Source: Janthinobacterium violaceinigrum
GTDB taxonomy: Bacteria > Pseudomonadota > Gammaproteobacteria > Burkholderiales > Burkholderiaceae_D
Length of the DNA stretch: 64,000 nt
Assembly (NCBI RefSeq): GCF_009208555.1
Contig: NZ_WFLI01000004.1
Span: forward strand, 124,001 to 188,000
Direction of reading: 5' to 3'
The notes under the pieces are model-generated. The model made no database searches. It saw only the letters and a list, made by a program, of their open reading frames with translations, and had not been told where the DNA came from. Below, piece by piece: positions 53,980 through 63,852 of this stretch. Both the position numbers and the translations under genes were made by a program. Numbering within the stretch: position 1 is the stretch's first letter; each line of letters begins with the position of its first letter.

Positions 53980-56544
53980 TCAAAAGTGCACGGTGGCGCG
54001 GGCGTAGTAATAGCCGCCCAGTACGCCGAGCGGGCCCGAGTTGTCATACGCGCCCGTGTACTGCGCCAGACTGGCGGCGCTGCGCGCTTCGCGCGGCACC
54101 TGGCCCGGCTTCTGGTCAAAGACATTGTTGGCGCCCACCGTCACGTTGATGCGCTTGCTGATGTCGTAGCCCACGCTGACATCCGTCACGAAGGCCGCTT
54201 TCAGCTGATAGTCGCCGCCCGTGATGGCGTTCAGGCGCTTGAGCTTGCCGTAGCGCGTCTCGCGCAAATTGAACGTCCAACCCGCCTTTTCATACGCCAC
54301 AGTGACAATTTCCTTGTCGCGCGGCGCCCGGTACAGCAAGTCGTACTCGGCCGATTTGCTCAGGGTGCCGATGTTCGGCAAGCCTTGCAGCACCGTCGGC
54401 AAGGCCGCCTTGCCCACCAGGCTCGTGTGGTTGATGTTCGCGGCCACCGTCCAGCGCAGCTTGCCGTCGGCCACGCGCAACACATCCTCGGCCGTCAAGT
54501 CGATGCCGCGCGTGCGCGTGTCGCCCACGTTGGCAAAGTAATGCGCCACCAGGCCATTACCGACTGCCAAGCCCGCCGAGCGCAGCAGGTTTTCAATCAC
54601 CGTGGCTTGCGCGGCCGTCAGCGGACGGCCGCTGCCGTCGAGCGCCACGCCCGAGCTGCGGTCGATGCCGATGTTCGACGACACGCCCAGGCGGTCGCTG
54701 ACCTTGATTTGATACGCGTCAACGGCAAGGCGCAGCGTGGAGGTAGGATTGAAGGTCAGTCCGGCCGACAGATTCGTCGATTTTTCCGGTTTCAACGCTT
54801 GCGCGCCCAGGGCCCGCGCGGCGGCCGAATTCGGCTGCGCCAGGGTGTAGGGCACGCCCGCATGATCGGACGTATTCGAATACGATTGCGTCACCAGGCT
54901 GGGTGCATGGAAACCATTGCTGACGGTACCGCGCACGGCCACGGCGGGCGTGACGTCATAACGGGCGGACAGCCGCCCCGTCGTCTTGCTGCCGAAATCC
55001 GAATATTTTTCGGCACGCAGGGCCGTATCGAGCAGCAATTGCGGCGTCAGTTTCGCGCCCAGGCCCACGTATGCCGCGTAACTGTGGCGCGCCGTATCGG
55101 ATGCATCGACGGGCAGGTAGCCAGCCAGCGCCGACGAGCCGCTGCCCTGCCAGGAAGCGGGTTCGCCGGGGCTGCGCTGCTGCGTTTCATGCGAGTACTC
55201 GAGACCGACGCTGAGGTCGGCCGGCTCGCTCAATCCCAGCGTTACGGGACGGCGCGCGTCGGCGTTGGTGGTCGAGCGGCTGTAGCGCTGATTGCCGATG
55301 CGGAAGTCGGTCTTGCCGCCTGGATAGGTCAGCGAATAATTGGCCGAGTTTTCCACGCCCACGTCGATATCGTCGCGGCCGTAGGTGCTGCTGACATCCC
55401 AGCTCCAGCCCGCCGTCTCGCCCTTGATGCCGCCCGTCAGCGCAAAATCGTTTTCGCTTGTCGTTTCATACGGCGTGAAGCCGTCCGGATACACGGACAG
55501 CAAGCCCCGGTTGTTATTGAAAATGGTATTGGGCAGGCGGAAATTCTGCGCCGAACGGGCATTGCGGTGGGCGTAGGTGCCGAAACCGTACAGTTGCACG
55601 TCGTTCGACAGGTCATAGCCGAGGTTGGCGCTAAGGGAGGTGGTCGTGCTTTGCGGCACGCCCGTGTTGCGCCACGGATTGCTGTTGCGGTTCGCTTCGG
55701 CCGGGTTCGGCGAAGCGCCCGCTGGCAAGCTGTTGTTCGCGCCCAATTTCACCAGCTGGCCATCGCTGTTGCGCACGGCCGGATACGACAGATAGCCGGG
55801 ATTCAGGCCGAAGTTGCGCACGGCAATGCCCTGGCGCTGGACTTCGGCGCCGAAGTGGGCAAAGCCATGCTCGCCCAGGCGCGTGCCGCCGTCGATGCGC
55901 GCGGAACCGTTGGTGCCGTCGCCATCGTAGGTGGAGCCGAGCTGCGTGCTGAAACTGCCCTTGTCATCGGATTTCAGGATGATGTTGATGACGCCCGCAA
56001 TGGCGTCGGAACCGTAGATGGCCGAAGCGCCATCGCGCAGGATTTCCACGCGGGCAATGGCCCCCGTGGGAATCAGGGCCAGGTCGGTGGCGACGGACCC
56101 GGGGAAGCCATCCTCGTTGACGATGGCCGTCGTATGGCGGCGCTTGCCATTGACCAGCACCAGCGTGTGCGAGGGGTCGAGGTTGCGCAGCTGCCCCGCG
56201 CGCACGATGCTGCCCAGGTCCGGTTGCACGCGGGCGGGCAGGTTAAACGATGGCAGGGCCGTGTCCAGCGCGTCGAGCAAGTTCAGTTTGCCCGTAGCCA
56301 GCAGTTGCTGCGCGCTGATCACGTCGATGGGCGCGGCGCTGTTGGCCACCGTGCGTCCCGTGCCGCGCGCGCCCGTGACGATGACGGTATCGGGCGGGGT
56401 GCCAGCCAGCGCGCCAGCGCCGTCCGGCGCGGCTTGCGCATACGCTGCGCCCGGCACTCCCAGCAGCAGTACGGCGGCCGAGACGGCGTGCGCCAGTTGC
56501 CGCAGGCGCGGAGCAGGATCTTGCTTGTGAATCGGTTCCAGCAT
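53980..56544 (-). CDS. TonB-dependent outer-membrane receptor
   Basis: 854 residues from the ATG at 56542-56544 (MLEPIHKQDPAPRLRQ), with AAAGGA upstream; a further Met 30 bp earlier is possible. Signal peptide to about PGAAYAQ. Plug with VIVTGARGTGRTVANSAAP, SHTLVLVNGKRRHTTAI, RDGASAIYGSDAIAGVINI. Barrel ending YYYARATVHF. It lies 42 bp upstream of the Tat-exported dioxygenase-like gene in the same direction, so the two are likely cotranscribed; the ligand may be a substrate for that protein, possibly an aromatic or catechol compound (inference). Confidence 0.92.
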   Translation of the reverse strand: MLEPIHKQDPAPRLRQLAHAVSAAVLLLGVPGAAYAQAAPDGAGALAGTPPDTVIVTGARGTGRTVANSAAPIDVISAQQLLATGKLNLLDALDTALPSFNLPARVQPDLGSIVRAGQLRNLDPSHTLVLVNGKRRHTTAIVNEDGFPGSVATDLALIPTGAIARVEILRDGASAIYGSDAIAGVINIILKSDDKGSFSTQLGSTYDGDGTNGSARIDGGTRLGEHGFAHFGAEVQRQGIAVRNFGLNPGYLSYPAVRNSDGQLVKLGANNSLPAGASPNPAEANRNSNPWRNTGVPQSTTTSLSANLGYDLSNDVQLYGFGTYAHRNARSAQNFRLPNTIFNNNRGLLSVYPDGFTPYETTSENDFALTGGIKGETAGWSWDVSSTYGRDDIDVGVENSANYSLTYPGGKTDFRIGNQRYSRSTTNADARRPVTLGLSEPADLSVGLEYSHETQQRSPGEPASWQGSGSSALAGYLPVDASDTARHSYAAYVGLGAKLTPQLLLDTALRAEKYSDFGSKTTGRLSARYDVTPAVAVRGTVSNGFHAPSLVTQSYSNTSDHAGVPYTLAQPNSAAARALGAQALKPEKSTNLSAGLTFNPTSTLRLAVDAYQIKVSDRLGVSSNIGIDRSSGVALDGSGRPLTAAQATVIENLLRSAGLAVGNGLVAHYFANVGDTRTRGIDLTAEDVLRVADGKLRWTVAANINHTSLVGKAALPTVLQGLPNIGTLSKSAEYDLLYRAPRDKEIVTVAYEKAGWTFNLRETRYGKLKRLNAITGGDYQLKAAFVTDVSVGYDISKRINVTVGANNVFDQKPGQVPREARSAASLAQYTGAYDNSGPLGVLGGYYYARATVHF

Positions 56545-56670
56545 ACGAAAACATCCTTTCAAAGTCGTCAACACAGTGGCTGCAGACTAAAGGATGGACA
56601 AACAAACAAGAACGAATGGTTTCGTATTTAGATATTTCGTTTTGGCAACTAACAACAGGGGCGCGGGATG

Positions 56671-57498
56671 TCAGGGACCGGAAGGAGCTGTCGCCAGGCT
56701 CTGGTCGAGCCGTTTCCAGTAGTCGCGCTCCAGCCTGGCCATGTCGATATCGCGCGCCGCCTCGTTGAAGCGTTTTTGCTGCGCGGCACCTTCGTCATCG
56801 CGCTTGAAGCACACATGCACGGGGCGCTCCTTGAAGACGGTGTCGATGATGGCGATGCGCTCGCGCTCGGCCTTGCTGAAGTTGCGTCCCATCAGCAGAT
56901 GCTGCAGGACATGGCGCTCGATGACGATCACGCGGTAGCGCTTGATGAACAGCTTCTTCAGGTTCGTGGCGTCGTTCAAGCCCTCTTCCGTCTTCAGCTC
57001 GCCGCGCGCCACCATGCCATCGAACTGTTCCCCGTTCGAATAGCCGGCCACGGTGCCGATGCGCAGCTTGCCCAGCTCCGCCAGGGTAGCGCCAGGCGCG
57101 CCATCCTCTTTCAGGTAGGCCAGCACACCCTGCGTGTTGCCAACGGGAGCAGAAAAGTGGCAAAGCTTTTCCCGTTCCGGCGTGCGCCAGACGGCCAGGA
57201 AACCCGCGTAGCGGGGACTGGCCAGGCCAAACTGCATGGCGCGCTTCCAGGGGAAATATTCATATTTGACCGTGTAGCCGAGACGCTCGAAGACGGCGCT
57301 GACCATGGCGCCCGACATGCCGTCGGCAGGCAGGCTGCGGGAAATGAAGGGCGGCCAGTCTTCCGCCGCGAAGCGGACGATGCGCGAGCTGGCCGCGCCC
57401 GGCACCGCCACGGGAGAGCCAGCCTGCCCGTGCGCCACGGCAAGTGTAGAGTGCATGAACAAACAGAAGGGCAAACCAACTGTCCGGAGGAAACGCAT
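56671..57498 (-). CDS. Periplasmic amino-acid-type solute-binding protein (SBP family 3)
   Basis: 275 residues. Signal peptide (about 1-22), then a family-3 binding fold: FAAEDWPPFISRSLPADGMSGAM, RLGYTVKYEYFPWKRAM, LRIGTVAGYSNGEQF. Such domains bind amino acids or related small ligands for ABC uptake. No permease or ATPase gene adjoins, so it may be an orphan. Same strand as the TonB receptor 126 bp further down. Confidence 0.85.
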   Translation of the reverse strand: MRFLRTVGLPFCLFMHSTLAVAHGQAGSPVAVPGAASSRIVRFAAEDWPPFISRSLPADGMSGAMVSAVFERLGYTVKYEYFPWKRAMQFGLASPRYAGFLAVWRTPEREKLCHFSAPVGNTQGVLAYLKEDGAPGATLAELGKLRIGTVAGYSNGEQFDGMVARGELKTEEGLNDATNLKKLFIKRYRVIVIERHVLQHLLMGRNFSKAERERIAIIDTVFKERPVHVCFKRDDEGAAQQKRFNEAARDIDMARLERDYWKRLDQSLATAPSGP

Positions 57499-57775
57499 GT
57501 TTTGCTCCTATGGCCTGGCGCGCCTTGCAGTGCAGGCGCAGCAACAGGACTGGCGGTCGGCTTTTTTGATTACAGACTTGATCAAAATCATGCTCCCACA
57601 AAAAAAAGGAATTGCAAAGTTGTTTATTTGCACTTTGACATTCCCAGGGGAAATAAAATACGATTGCGGCGCGCCCGCAACAGCCGGCCGCGGCAGGCGC
57701 TATCCCCTCCCAGTCAACAGGTTTTTACTTGTGCGCGGCCCAGATGGCCGATAATGACGTTTTACCGTATTGAAG

Positions 57776-58507
57776 ATGACCGTGCCGCATCCCGCCTCTC
57801 CCTCACTTGCCGACCAGATCGAAGACTTGCTGCCGCAAACGCAATGCACCAAATGCGGCTACAACGGCTGCCGCCCGTATGCGGAAGCGATTGCCGCAGG
57901 CAGCGCCGACATCAACCAGTGTCCACCGGGCGGCGCGCAAGGCATCGTGCGCCTGGCCGGCTTGCTGGGCAAGAAAGTCATTCCGCTCAATCCCGTCAAT
58001 GGCCTCGAACGTCCGCGATCGGTCGCCTACATCGACGAATCGCTGTGTATCGGCTGTACCCTGTGCATCCAGGCTTGCCCCGTGGATGCCATCGTCGGCG
58101 CCGCCAAGCAGATGCATACGGTGGTAACGAGCTTGTGCACGGGGTGCGACCTGTGCGTGGCGCCCTGCCCCGTCGACTGCATCGTCATGTACCCCGTCAG
58201 CGGCGACGCCACGGGCTGGGATGCCTGGAGCCAGGCAGAGGCCGACGACGCGCGCGCGCGCCACGATTTCCGCACGCAGCGCCTGCGCCGCGAAAGCGAA
58301 GCCAACGACGCCCGCCTGGCTGCCAAGGCCGTCGCCAAGATGCAGGAAGTGACGCAGGAAGTGCCCGTCACGCCAGATGAACTGGCCGAGAAAGAGCGCA
58401 AGCGCGCCATCATCGCCGCCGCCATGGAGCGCGCGCGCGCCAAGGCCGCGGCCGCCAGCACGGATACCGCCCAGCCAGCCCCCACCACCCCGAAAAAAGA
58501 CGCATGA
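57776..58507 (+). CDS. rsxB: RnfB/RsxB-type ferredoxin subunit
   Basis: 243 residues from the ATG at 57776; a TTG two codons upstream is also open. 4Fe-4S motif in [18 protein letters not shown], with a following Cys in [12 protein letters not shown] (Fes/FeS domain), then two ferredoxin clusters [16 protein letters not shown] and [17 protein letters not shown] long charged Ala/Lys-rich helical tail ends the protein. The N-terminal membrane anchor of full RnfB is missing, as in many betaproteobacteria. Its stop overlaps the nth start by ATGA. Confidence 0.92.
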   Translation: MTVPHPASPSLADQIEDLLPQTQCTKCGYNGCRPYAEAIAAGSADINQCPPGGAQGIVRLAGLLGKKVIPLNPVNGLERPRSVAYIDESLCIGCTLCIQACPVDAIVGAAKQMHTVVTSLCTGCDLCVAPCPVDCIVMYPVSGDATGWDAWSQAEADDARARHDFRTQRLRRESEANDARLAAKAVAKMQEVTQEVPVTPDELAEKERKRAIIAAAMERARAKAAAASTDTAQPAPTTPKKDA

Positions 58508-59151
58508 ACGCCGCCAAACGCCTGGAAATCTTTACGCGCTTCCGCGCCGCCAATCCTTCCCCGAAAACGGAACTCGAGTACACGACGCCGTTCGAGTTGC
58601 TGATCGCCGTGCTGCTGTCGGCGCAGGCGACGGACGTGTCCGTCAACAAGGCGACCCGCTTGCTGTATCCGGTCGCCAATACGCCCGCCAAGATACTGGC
58701 CCTGGGCGTCGACGAGCTGGCCAGCTACATCCGCACCATCGGGCTGTTCCGCACCAAGGCCAAGAACGTCATCGCCACCTGCCAGATCCTGCTCGAGCAG
58801 CACGGCGGCGAAGTGCCGCGCGACCGCGAATCGCTGGAAGCCTTGCCCGGCGTGGGCCGCAAGACGGCAAATGTGGTCATGAACACGGCATTTGGCGAAC
58901 CGACCATGGCCGTGGACACGCATATCTTCCGCGTCTCGAACCGCACCGGCATCGCGCCAGGCAAGAATGTCGATATCGTCGAGCAAAAGCTGCTGAAATT
59001 CATTCCCAAGGAATTCCTGCACGACGCCCACCACTGGCTCATCTTGCACGGCCGCTACACGTGCACGGCGCGCAAGCCCCAATGCTGGAACTGCATGATT
59101 GCCGACCTGTGCGACTACAAGGACAAGTCGCCGATGCCGGCCGTCGTCTGA
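58504..59151 (+). CDS. nth: Endonuclease III (DNA glycosylase/AP lyase)
   Basis: 215 residues. Removes oxidised pyrimidines in base excision repair. [15 protein letters not shown] with the catalytic Lys downstream, helix-hairpin-helix [18 protein letters not shown], the catalytic Asp in [13 protein letters not shown], and the C-terminal 4Fe-4S loop with cysteines in [17 protein letters not shown]. Length and order match E. coli Nth. ATGA overlap with rsxB; rsxB-nth pairing is common in betaproteobacteria. Confidence 0.97.
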   Translation: MNAAKRLEIFTRFRAANPSPKTELEYTTPFELLIAVLLSAQATDVSVNKATRLLYPVANTPAKILALGVDELASYIRTIGLFRTKAKNVIATCQILLEQHGGEVPRDRESLEALPGVGRKTANVVMNTAFGEPTMAVDTHIFRVSNRTGIAPGKNVDIVEQKLLKFIPKEFLHDAHHWLILHGRYTCTARKPQCWNCMIADLCDYKDKSPMPAVV

Positions 59152-59178
59152 CAACATGCACTTGCAAATGGCTACACC

Positions 59179-62037
59179 ATGTTGAAAACGACATTAGATA
59201 CCCTGGTTTGCCCCGCCTGCCGCCTGCCCCTGCACAGCGACACGCCCGCCGGGGCATCGGCACCGTTGCTGGAAGCGCTATTGAGCTGCCCTGCCTGCGC
59301 GATCGAGATTCCCGTCGTGCAAGGCTTCGTGCTCTTCACGGAAGCGCGGCAAAGTGGCGATGCGCAGATGCTGTCGGCGCTGCGCGCCCAGCTGACGCCC
59401 AGCGCCGATTATCTGTCCTTCATGCACCGCCGCCATGTGCGCCGCATTCCCGACCGTTACGCCGCCTTTCAGCCCTTCAACGAATCCACCCGCGCCTTTT
59501 ATGCCTTGCTGGACCTGGCCAGCGCGCATCTGCAAGCAGGCGACCTCATCCTTGATACCTGGGGCCGCACGGGCTGGAGCGGCGAAATGCTGGCGGCGGC
59601 ATTTCCCCAGCAGCATGTCATTTCCATATGGGAAGGCAATTTCGATGTGCTCGGCTACATGGGATACGCTCACTGGCTGGCCGCAGGACGGCGCGCGCCC
59701 AACCACGACATCATTTTCTTGCCACCGGGCAGTCCCATGCCTTTTCGCGACAGCACGTTTGCGCTGATTCACGGCCTCGATTCGCTGCATCGCTACACCC
59801 CATCGACCTTTGCCGGCGACATGCTGCGCATTGCCCGCAGCGATGCGCCGATCATCTTCCCGCACGTACACATGGCCAATAGCCAGCCCACGCCGTATTT
59901 CGAGCGCGGCGGCAACATCCTGCACGGCCGCAGCTACCAGCGGCGCTTTGATGCTGCGCAAGCACGCGGTGAACGCAAGACGCTGGTGATGTCGGAAGTG
60001 ACCCTGTTCGACGCCAGCGGACAGCTGCATGGCGAACCGGATACTGCGCACTACAATGGCCTGGTGGCGCTCGTGCCGCCCGCATGGGAAGGGGCGCCCC
60101 TGCGCCAGGCCGATCTCGACCTTGCCTTGCCTGCTTCGCGCGCCGTCGTCAATGCCCTGCTGCGGCTCGACAGCTTGAACGGCTGCGCCGTGCCCGATAC
60201 CGATGCACTGGGCGGCCTGATGCAAGACTTGCTGGTGCGCCACCCCTGCTATGCAGAACGGCTGGCGCGTCTGGGGCCGCAAAAACTGAGCGCAGAACAA
60301 TTGCAGATCCTGTTCCAGCTGGCGCAGCTGCGTACCCTGGAACAGGTAGCGCAGCGCCTGCACCTGCCCGTGGAATACGTTTGCCAGCAAGCAAAGAGCA
60401 TGGCCGCTACCGAACTGCTGCAGATGGCCCCCATCAGCGGCGCCATGGCCCGTTTGCAGTCCTACTATGCCAGCCAGATCGTGCGTCCGCTGCCCCAGGA
60501 AGAAACCTTCGAATATCTGTGGGTATTACTGCCGGCGCTATACCAGCAACGCCCGTTGTTGCTGTGCGGCATGGACGACAGTGCGTTTGGCTGGGCGGAA
60601 GTCGAGCTGCTCGTGCCGGCGTTGCAGCGGGGCTTGCTGGCGATGGGCGTCCGGGCAGGCGACCGCGTCGTCATGCTGTGCGCCCAACACCCTGAAGCGG
60701 TACTGCTGAGCTGGGCCTGCTGGCGCATCGGCGCAGTCGTGGTTCCTTTACGCAAGGAATTGGCGGACACGCCCGCCCTGTTGCAACCGCTGCTAGAACG
60801 CATCGCTCCAGCCTTGCTGGTGCTGGACCGTCCCCGTCACGGCGCCTGCGCTTTGACCAGGTGCCCGGCGCTGCTGCTCGACGACATAGGCCAGGAAGCG
60901 GCAGCGGCCTTGCCACCGGGCTGCGCGCTGCCAGAACTGTCGGCCTTGCTGGAAGACTGGATGGAACTGCCACCCACGCCGGCGCTGCCGGGACAGGCCG
61001 TCCGGCCCGACGATCCTGCCGTGATCCTGTTTACCTCTGGCAGCACTGGCATCCCCAAGGGTGTCGTCCACAGCCAGCGCGCCCTCATGCAAAGCGGGCA
61101 GCTGGCGGCCACGGAATTTGGCTGGCACGATGGCGACGTCCTGCTGTCGCTGGGCGACTGCCACACCATGAGCGGCTTGCGCAACCCCATGGTCGCCGCC
61201 CTGTTTGCCGGCGCCAGCGTGTATCTGGCCGATGAAAACGAACGGGGCAATGTCAGCAAGACCTTGCAAGCGGCGCAGAGCCATGGCGTGACGGTGCTGG
61301 CTACAGGCCCCGCCTGGCTGGCCATGCTGCAGCGGCTGCCGGCGCACCTGACCTTGCACCCGGCCAGCTTGCGGCAAATCATCTCCACCGGCGCGCCCCT
61401 GCAATCGCCGCTGCACACGGCATTGAGCGAGCGCATGCGCCTCGCCATCGTCGATTACTACGGACTGACGGAAACGGGCGGCCTGTGCATGCTGTTCCAG
61501 CACACGCCCGGCGCCACGCAAGCGTGCGGCCGTCCCGTCGGCGCCGTGGTGCAAATCTGCAATGGCGACGGCCTGCCGCTCGGTCCGGGGCAGGCAGGGG
61601 AGCTGCGCGTGCACAGCAACCAGCTGATGACCGCGTACTGGGGCGATCCGGCGCAAACAGCCGTCACCGCCCGCGACGGCTGGATCTATACGGGCGATAT
61701 TGCCAGCCATGATGGCCTGGGCAACATCACCCTGCTGGGCAGACACGACGACCAGCTCAAGAATGAATATGGCGACATCGTCCATCCCGCTCCGCTCGAG
61801 CACGCCATGTGCAGCCATCCGCTGATACGGCAAGCTGCCGTCACCGCCGGGCCACAGGGCTTGATCGCCATGTTGGTGGTCGACGATGGCTTTGACTTGC
61901 CCGCTTTTGTCGCCTTTTGCCGTCAACATCCGCACATCGACGCTTTCCCCCGGGAATTGCGCGTACAAGCAGCCTTGCCGTACACCACGGCAGGAAAACT
62001 CGACCGTCGCGCATTGGCTCAATCCATCTCACCATAA
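59179..62037 (+). CDS. Fusion: zinc ribbon, methyltransferase-like, adenylate-forming (ANL) enzyme
   Basis: 952 residues. Residues 11-40 hold a CPAC...CPAC zinc ribbon like Trm112. Residues 110-260 resemble a class I methyltransferase: ILDTWGRTGWSGEML (motif I region), IWEGNFDVLGYM, and MPFRDSTFALIHGLDSLHR (motif IV/V). A helical part with a helix-turn-helix look follows (LEQVAQRLHLPVEYVCQQA). From about 430 comes an ANL enzyme: A3 LFTSGSTGIPKGV (about 617), A5 YYGLTETGG, A7 YTGDIA, A8 GRHDDQLKNEYGD, A10 PYTTAGKLDRRAL with the catalytic Lys940. It would activate a carboxylate as acyl-AMP. No carrier domain of its own, but the next gene has one. 27 bp after nth. Confidence 0.8.
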   Translation: MLKTTLDTLVCPACRLPLHSDTPAGASAPLLEALLSCPACAIEIPVVQGFVLFTEARQSGDAQMLSALRAQLTPSADYLSFMHRRHVRRIPDRYAAFQPFNESTRAFYALLDLASAHLQAGDLILDTWGRTGWSGEMLAAAFPQQHVISIWEGNFDVLGYMGYAHWLAAGRRAPNHDIIFLPPGSPMPFRDSTFALIHGLDSLHRYTPSTFAGDMLRIARSDAPIIFPHVHMANSQPTPYFERGGNILHGRSYQRRFDAAQARGERKTLVMSEVTLFDASGQLHGEPDTAHYNGLVALVPPAWEGAPLRQADLDLALPASRAVVNALLRLDSLNGCAVPDTDALGGLMQDLLVRHPCYAERLARLGPQKLSAEQLQILFQLAQLRTLEQVAQRLHLPVEYVCQQAKSMAATELLQMAPISGAMARLQSYYASQIVRPLPQEETFEYLWVLLPALYQQRPLLLCGMDDSAFGWAEVELLVPALQRGLLAMGVRAGDRVVMLCAQHPEAVLLSWACWRIGAVVVPLRKELADTPALLQPLLERIAPALLVLDRPRHGACALTRCPALLLDDIGQEAAAALPPGCALPELSALLEDWMELPPTPALPGQAVRPDDPAVILFTSGSTGIPKGVVHSQRALMQSGQLAATEFGWHDGDVLLSLGDCHTMSGLRNPMVAALFAGASVYLADENERGNVSKTLQAAQSHGVTVLATGPAWLAMLQRLPAHLTLHPASLRQIISTGAPLQSPLHTALSERMRLAIVDYYGLTETGGLCMLFQHTPGATQACGRPVGAVVQICNGDGLPLGPGQAGELRVHSNQLMTAYWGDPAQTAVTARDGWIYTGDIASHDGLGNITLLGRHDDQLKNEYGDIVHPAPLEHAMCSHPLIRQAAVTAGPQGLIAMLVVDDGFDLPAFVAFCRQHPHIDAFPRELRVQAALPYTTAGKLDRRALAQSISP

Positions 62038-62051
62038 CAGACACGCTGACC

Positions 62052-63851
62052 ATGTTTCAGACCCGCCCCACGCCCACGAATACGCCATTCCTGATCGGTT
62101 CCCGAACGCTTGGCCATGCCGACCTGGAAGAACAACTGCGGCAAGTGGCGGCCAGACTGATCGCGAGCGGACTGCAGCACAAGCGCGTGCTGCTGATGGT
62201 GCGCGACGACCTGGCATTTGCGCCCTTGCTGCTCGGCTGCATGCGGGCCGGCGCGATTCCCCTGCTGCTCGATCCGGGTACGGCCGCGCGGCAAGTCAAG
62301 GATTTGCTGGAACACACGCGCGTCGATGCAGTCATTGCCGACGCCGATGCGATCGAGCTATGGCGCGCCCAGGACATACCGCTGCCTGCGCAGCAGATCC
62401 GCGTCGGGGCTGTCCAGGCCAAGGGTGCCCTGTTGAGTAAATTGCTGGGACGGCGCGCGCCCGCAGACCTGGACAACTGGCCCGGCCTGCTGACGGCACC
62501 GGCACCGGCACCGGCGCCCTTGCCGCCCGCGCGGCAGGATGGGCCCGCCTATGTCGTGTTCACGTCCGGCAGCACGGCCCGTCCGAAAGGCGTGGAAATG
62601 CACTGGCCCGCCCTGCTCGCCCACCTGCATACGATAGGCGAACATTACGCGCTGACTCCCGCTTCCCGCCTGCTGAACCTGATGCCGCTGTCGCACGCCG
62701 ATGGCCTGGTGCAAGGCGTGCTGCTGTCTTACCAGCGGGGCTGCACCCTTGTGCGTCCTACCCCATTCAGCATCGTGGCCATCGAGGCCATTCTGATCGC
62801 CATCTACCGCGAACAGGTGACCCATCTGATCGCCGCGCCGACAGCGCTGGCCCTGATGCAGCAATATGGCGCCCACCTGGCGGAAAACTTCGACAATGGT
62901 CATTTCCGCTTTGCTATTTCCTGCAGTGCGCCCCTGAGCGCAGCCACGTGGAACAGCTTCAGCCAGTGTTTCAACGTAAAACTCATCAATACCTATGGCT
63001 TGAGCGAGACAGGCGCCTGCGGCCTGTATGCGGGACCGGATGCCGCCAGCCACAAGGTCGGCAGCGTGGGCGTGCCGCGCGACATGCGGGCAAAAATCGT
63101 GCGCGACGATGGCAGCGAGGCCGGCTGCGATGAAGCAGGCGAACTGTGCCTGCAAGGCGCCAACCTGATGCATGGCTACCTTGATAATCCGCAAGCCAGC
63201 GCTGCCGTCCTGCGCGAGGGCTGGCTGCACACGGGCGACCTGGCACGGCGCGACAGCGATGGCGTGTACTGGATCACGGGGCGCATCAAGGATGTGATCA
63301 TTTGCGGCGGCTACAACCTGTCGCCGGAAGCCATCAATGGCGTACTGATGCAGCATCCGGCCGTGCTGGAGGCGGCCACCGTCTCCTTGCCCGACCCGAC
63401 CTGGGGCGAAGTCCCCGTTGCCTGTCTCGTCTTACGCCCGGGCATGGAGGCGGATCAGCAGCAACTGCTGCAGCACTGCGCCCAGTATCTGGGGGCACAC
63501 GAATTGCCGAAACGCATCAACTTTACGGGCCAGTTGCCGCGCACGCCGTCCGGCAAGGTCATCACGGCGCAATTGCAGCACGCGCTATCGGTGAGCCCCA
63601 TGGAGGCCAGCGCACACGGCAATCAGCAGGAAGATATTTTTGCGCTGGCCGCGAGTCTGTTCCATTTGCCGGCGGGGGTATTGCAAGCCGATTCGGGCCC
63701 GACCAATACGCCAGGCTGGGATTCGCTGGCGCATATCAACTTCGTGATCGGCCTGGAAACCCTGTTCAAGGTACGCCTGAGTCCATCGGATGTGGTGCAC
63801 ATGGAAACGATGGATGCCACCGTCCAACTGATCAAACGGCTGACGCGCTGA
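62052..63851 (+). CDS. Adenylate-forming enzyme with C-terminal acyl/peptidyl carrier domain
   Basis: 599 residues from the ATG at 62052, 14 bp after the previous gene. ANL domain: A3 FTSGSTARPKGVEM, A5 TYGLSETGACGL, A7 HTGDLARRDSDG, A8 GRIKDVIICGGYNLSPEAIN, A10 LPRTPSGKVITAQL with the catalytic Lys. An Ala/Pro repeat linker precedes A3. The last 80 residues form a carrier domain with NTPGWDSLAHINFVI, whose Ser is the expected phosphopantetheine site. It probably loads an acyl or aminoacyl group onto its own carrier. No condensation or thioesterase domain is seen, so the product must be passed to another enzyme, perhaps encoded beyond the window. Confidence 0.85.
   Translation: MFQTRPTPTNTPFLIGSRTLGHADLEEQLRQVAARLIASGLQHKRVLLMVRDDLAFAPLLLGCMRAGAIPLLLDPGTAARQVKDLLEHTRVDAVIADADAIELWRAQDIPLPAQQIRVGAVQAKGALLSKLLGRRAPADLDNWPGLLTAPAPAPAPLPPARQDGPAYVVFTSGSTARPKGVEMHWPALLAHLHTIGEHYALTPASRLLNLMPLSHADGLVQGVLLSYQRGCTLVRPTPFSIVAIEAILIAIYREQVTHLIAAPTALALMQQYGAHLAENFDNGHFRFAISCSAPLSAATWNSFSQCFNVKLINTYGLSETGACGLYAGPDAASHKVGSVGVPRDMRAKIVRDDGSEAGCDEAGELCLQGANLMHGYLDNPQASAAVLREGWLHTGDLARRDSDGVYWITGRIKDVIICGGYNLSPEAINGVLMQHPAVLEAATVSLPDPTWGEVPVACLVLRPGMEADQQQLLQHCAQYLGAHELPKRINFTGQLPRTPSGKVITAQLQHALSVSPMEASAHGNQQEDIFALAASLFHLPAGVLQADSGPTNTPGWDSLAHINFVIGLETLFKVRLSPSDVVHMETMDATVQLIKRLTR
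62495..62518. repeat. Tandem GGCACC hexamer repeat in ANL-carrier gene
   Basis: Four in-frame hexamers (three GGCACC, one GGCGCC) encode an Ala-Pro repeat in the linker before the A3 motif. Possible site of copy-number change. Confidence 0.8.
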
Positions 63852-63852
63852 G

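Noticed and set aside
53986..56631. Rightward 881-codon frame opposite the fourth receptor
   Set aside because: Shadow of the receptor gene; the translation is dominated by Arg, Ala, Gly and His.
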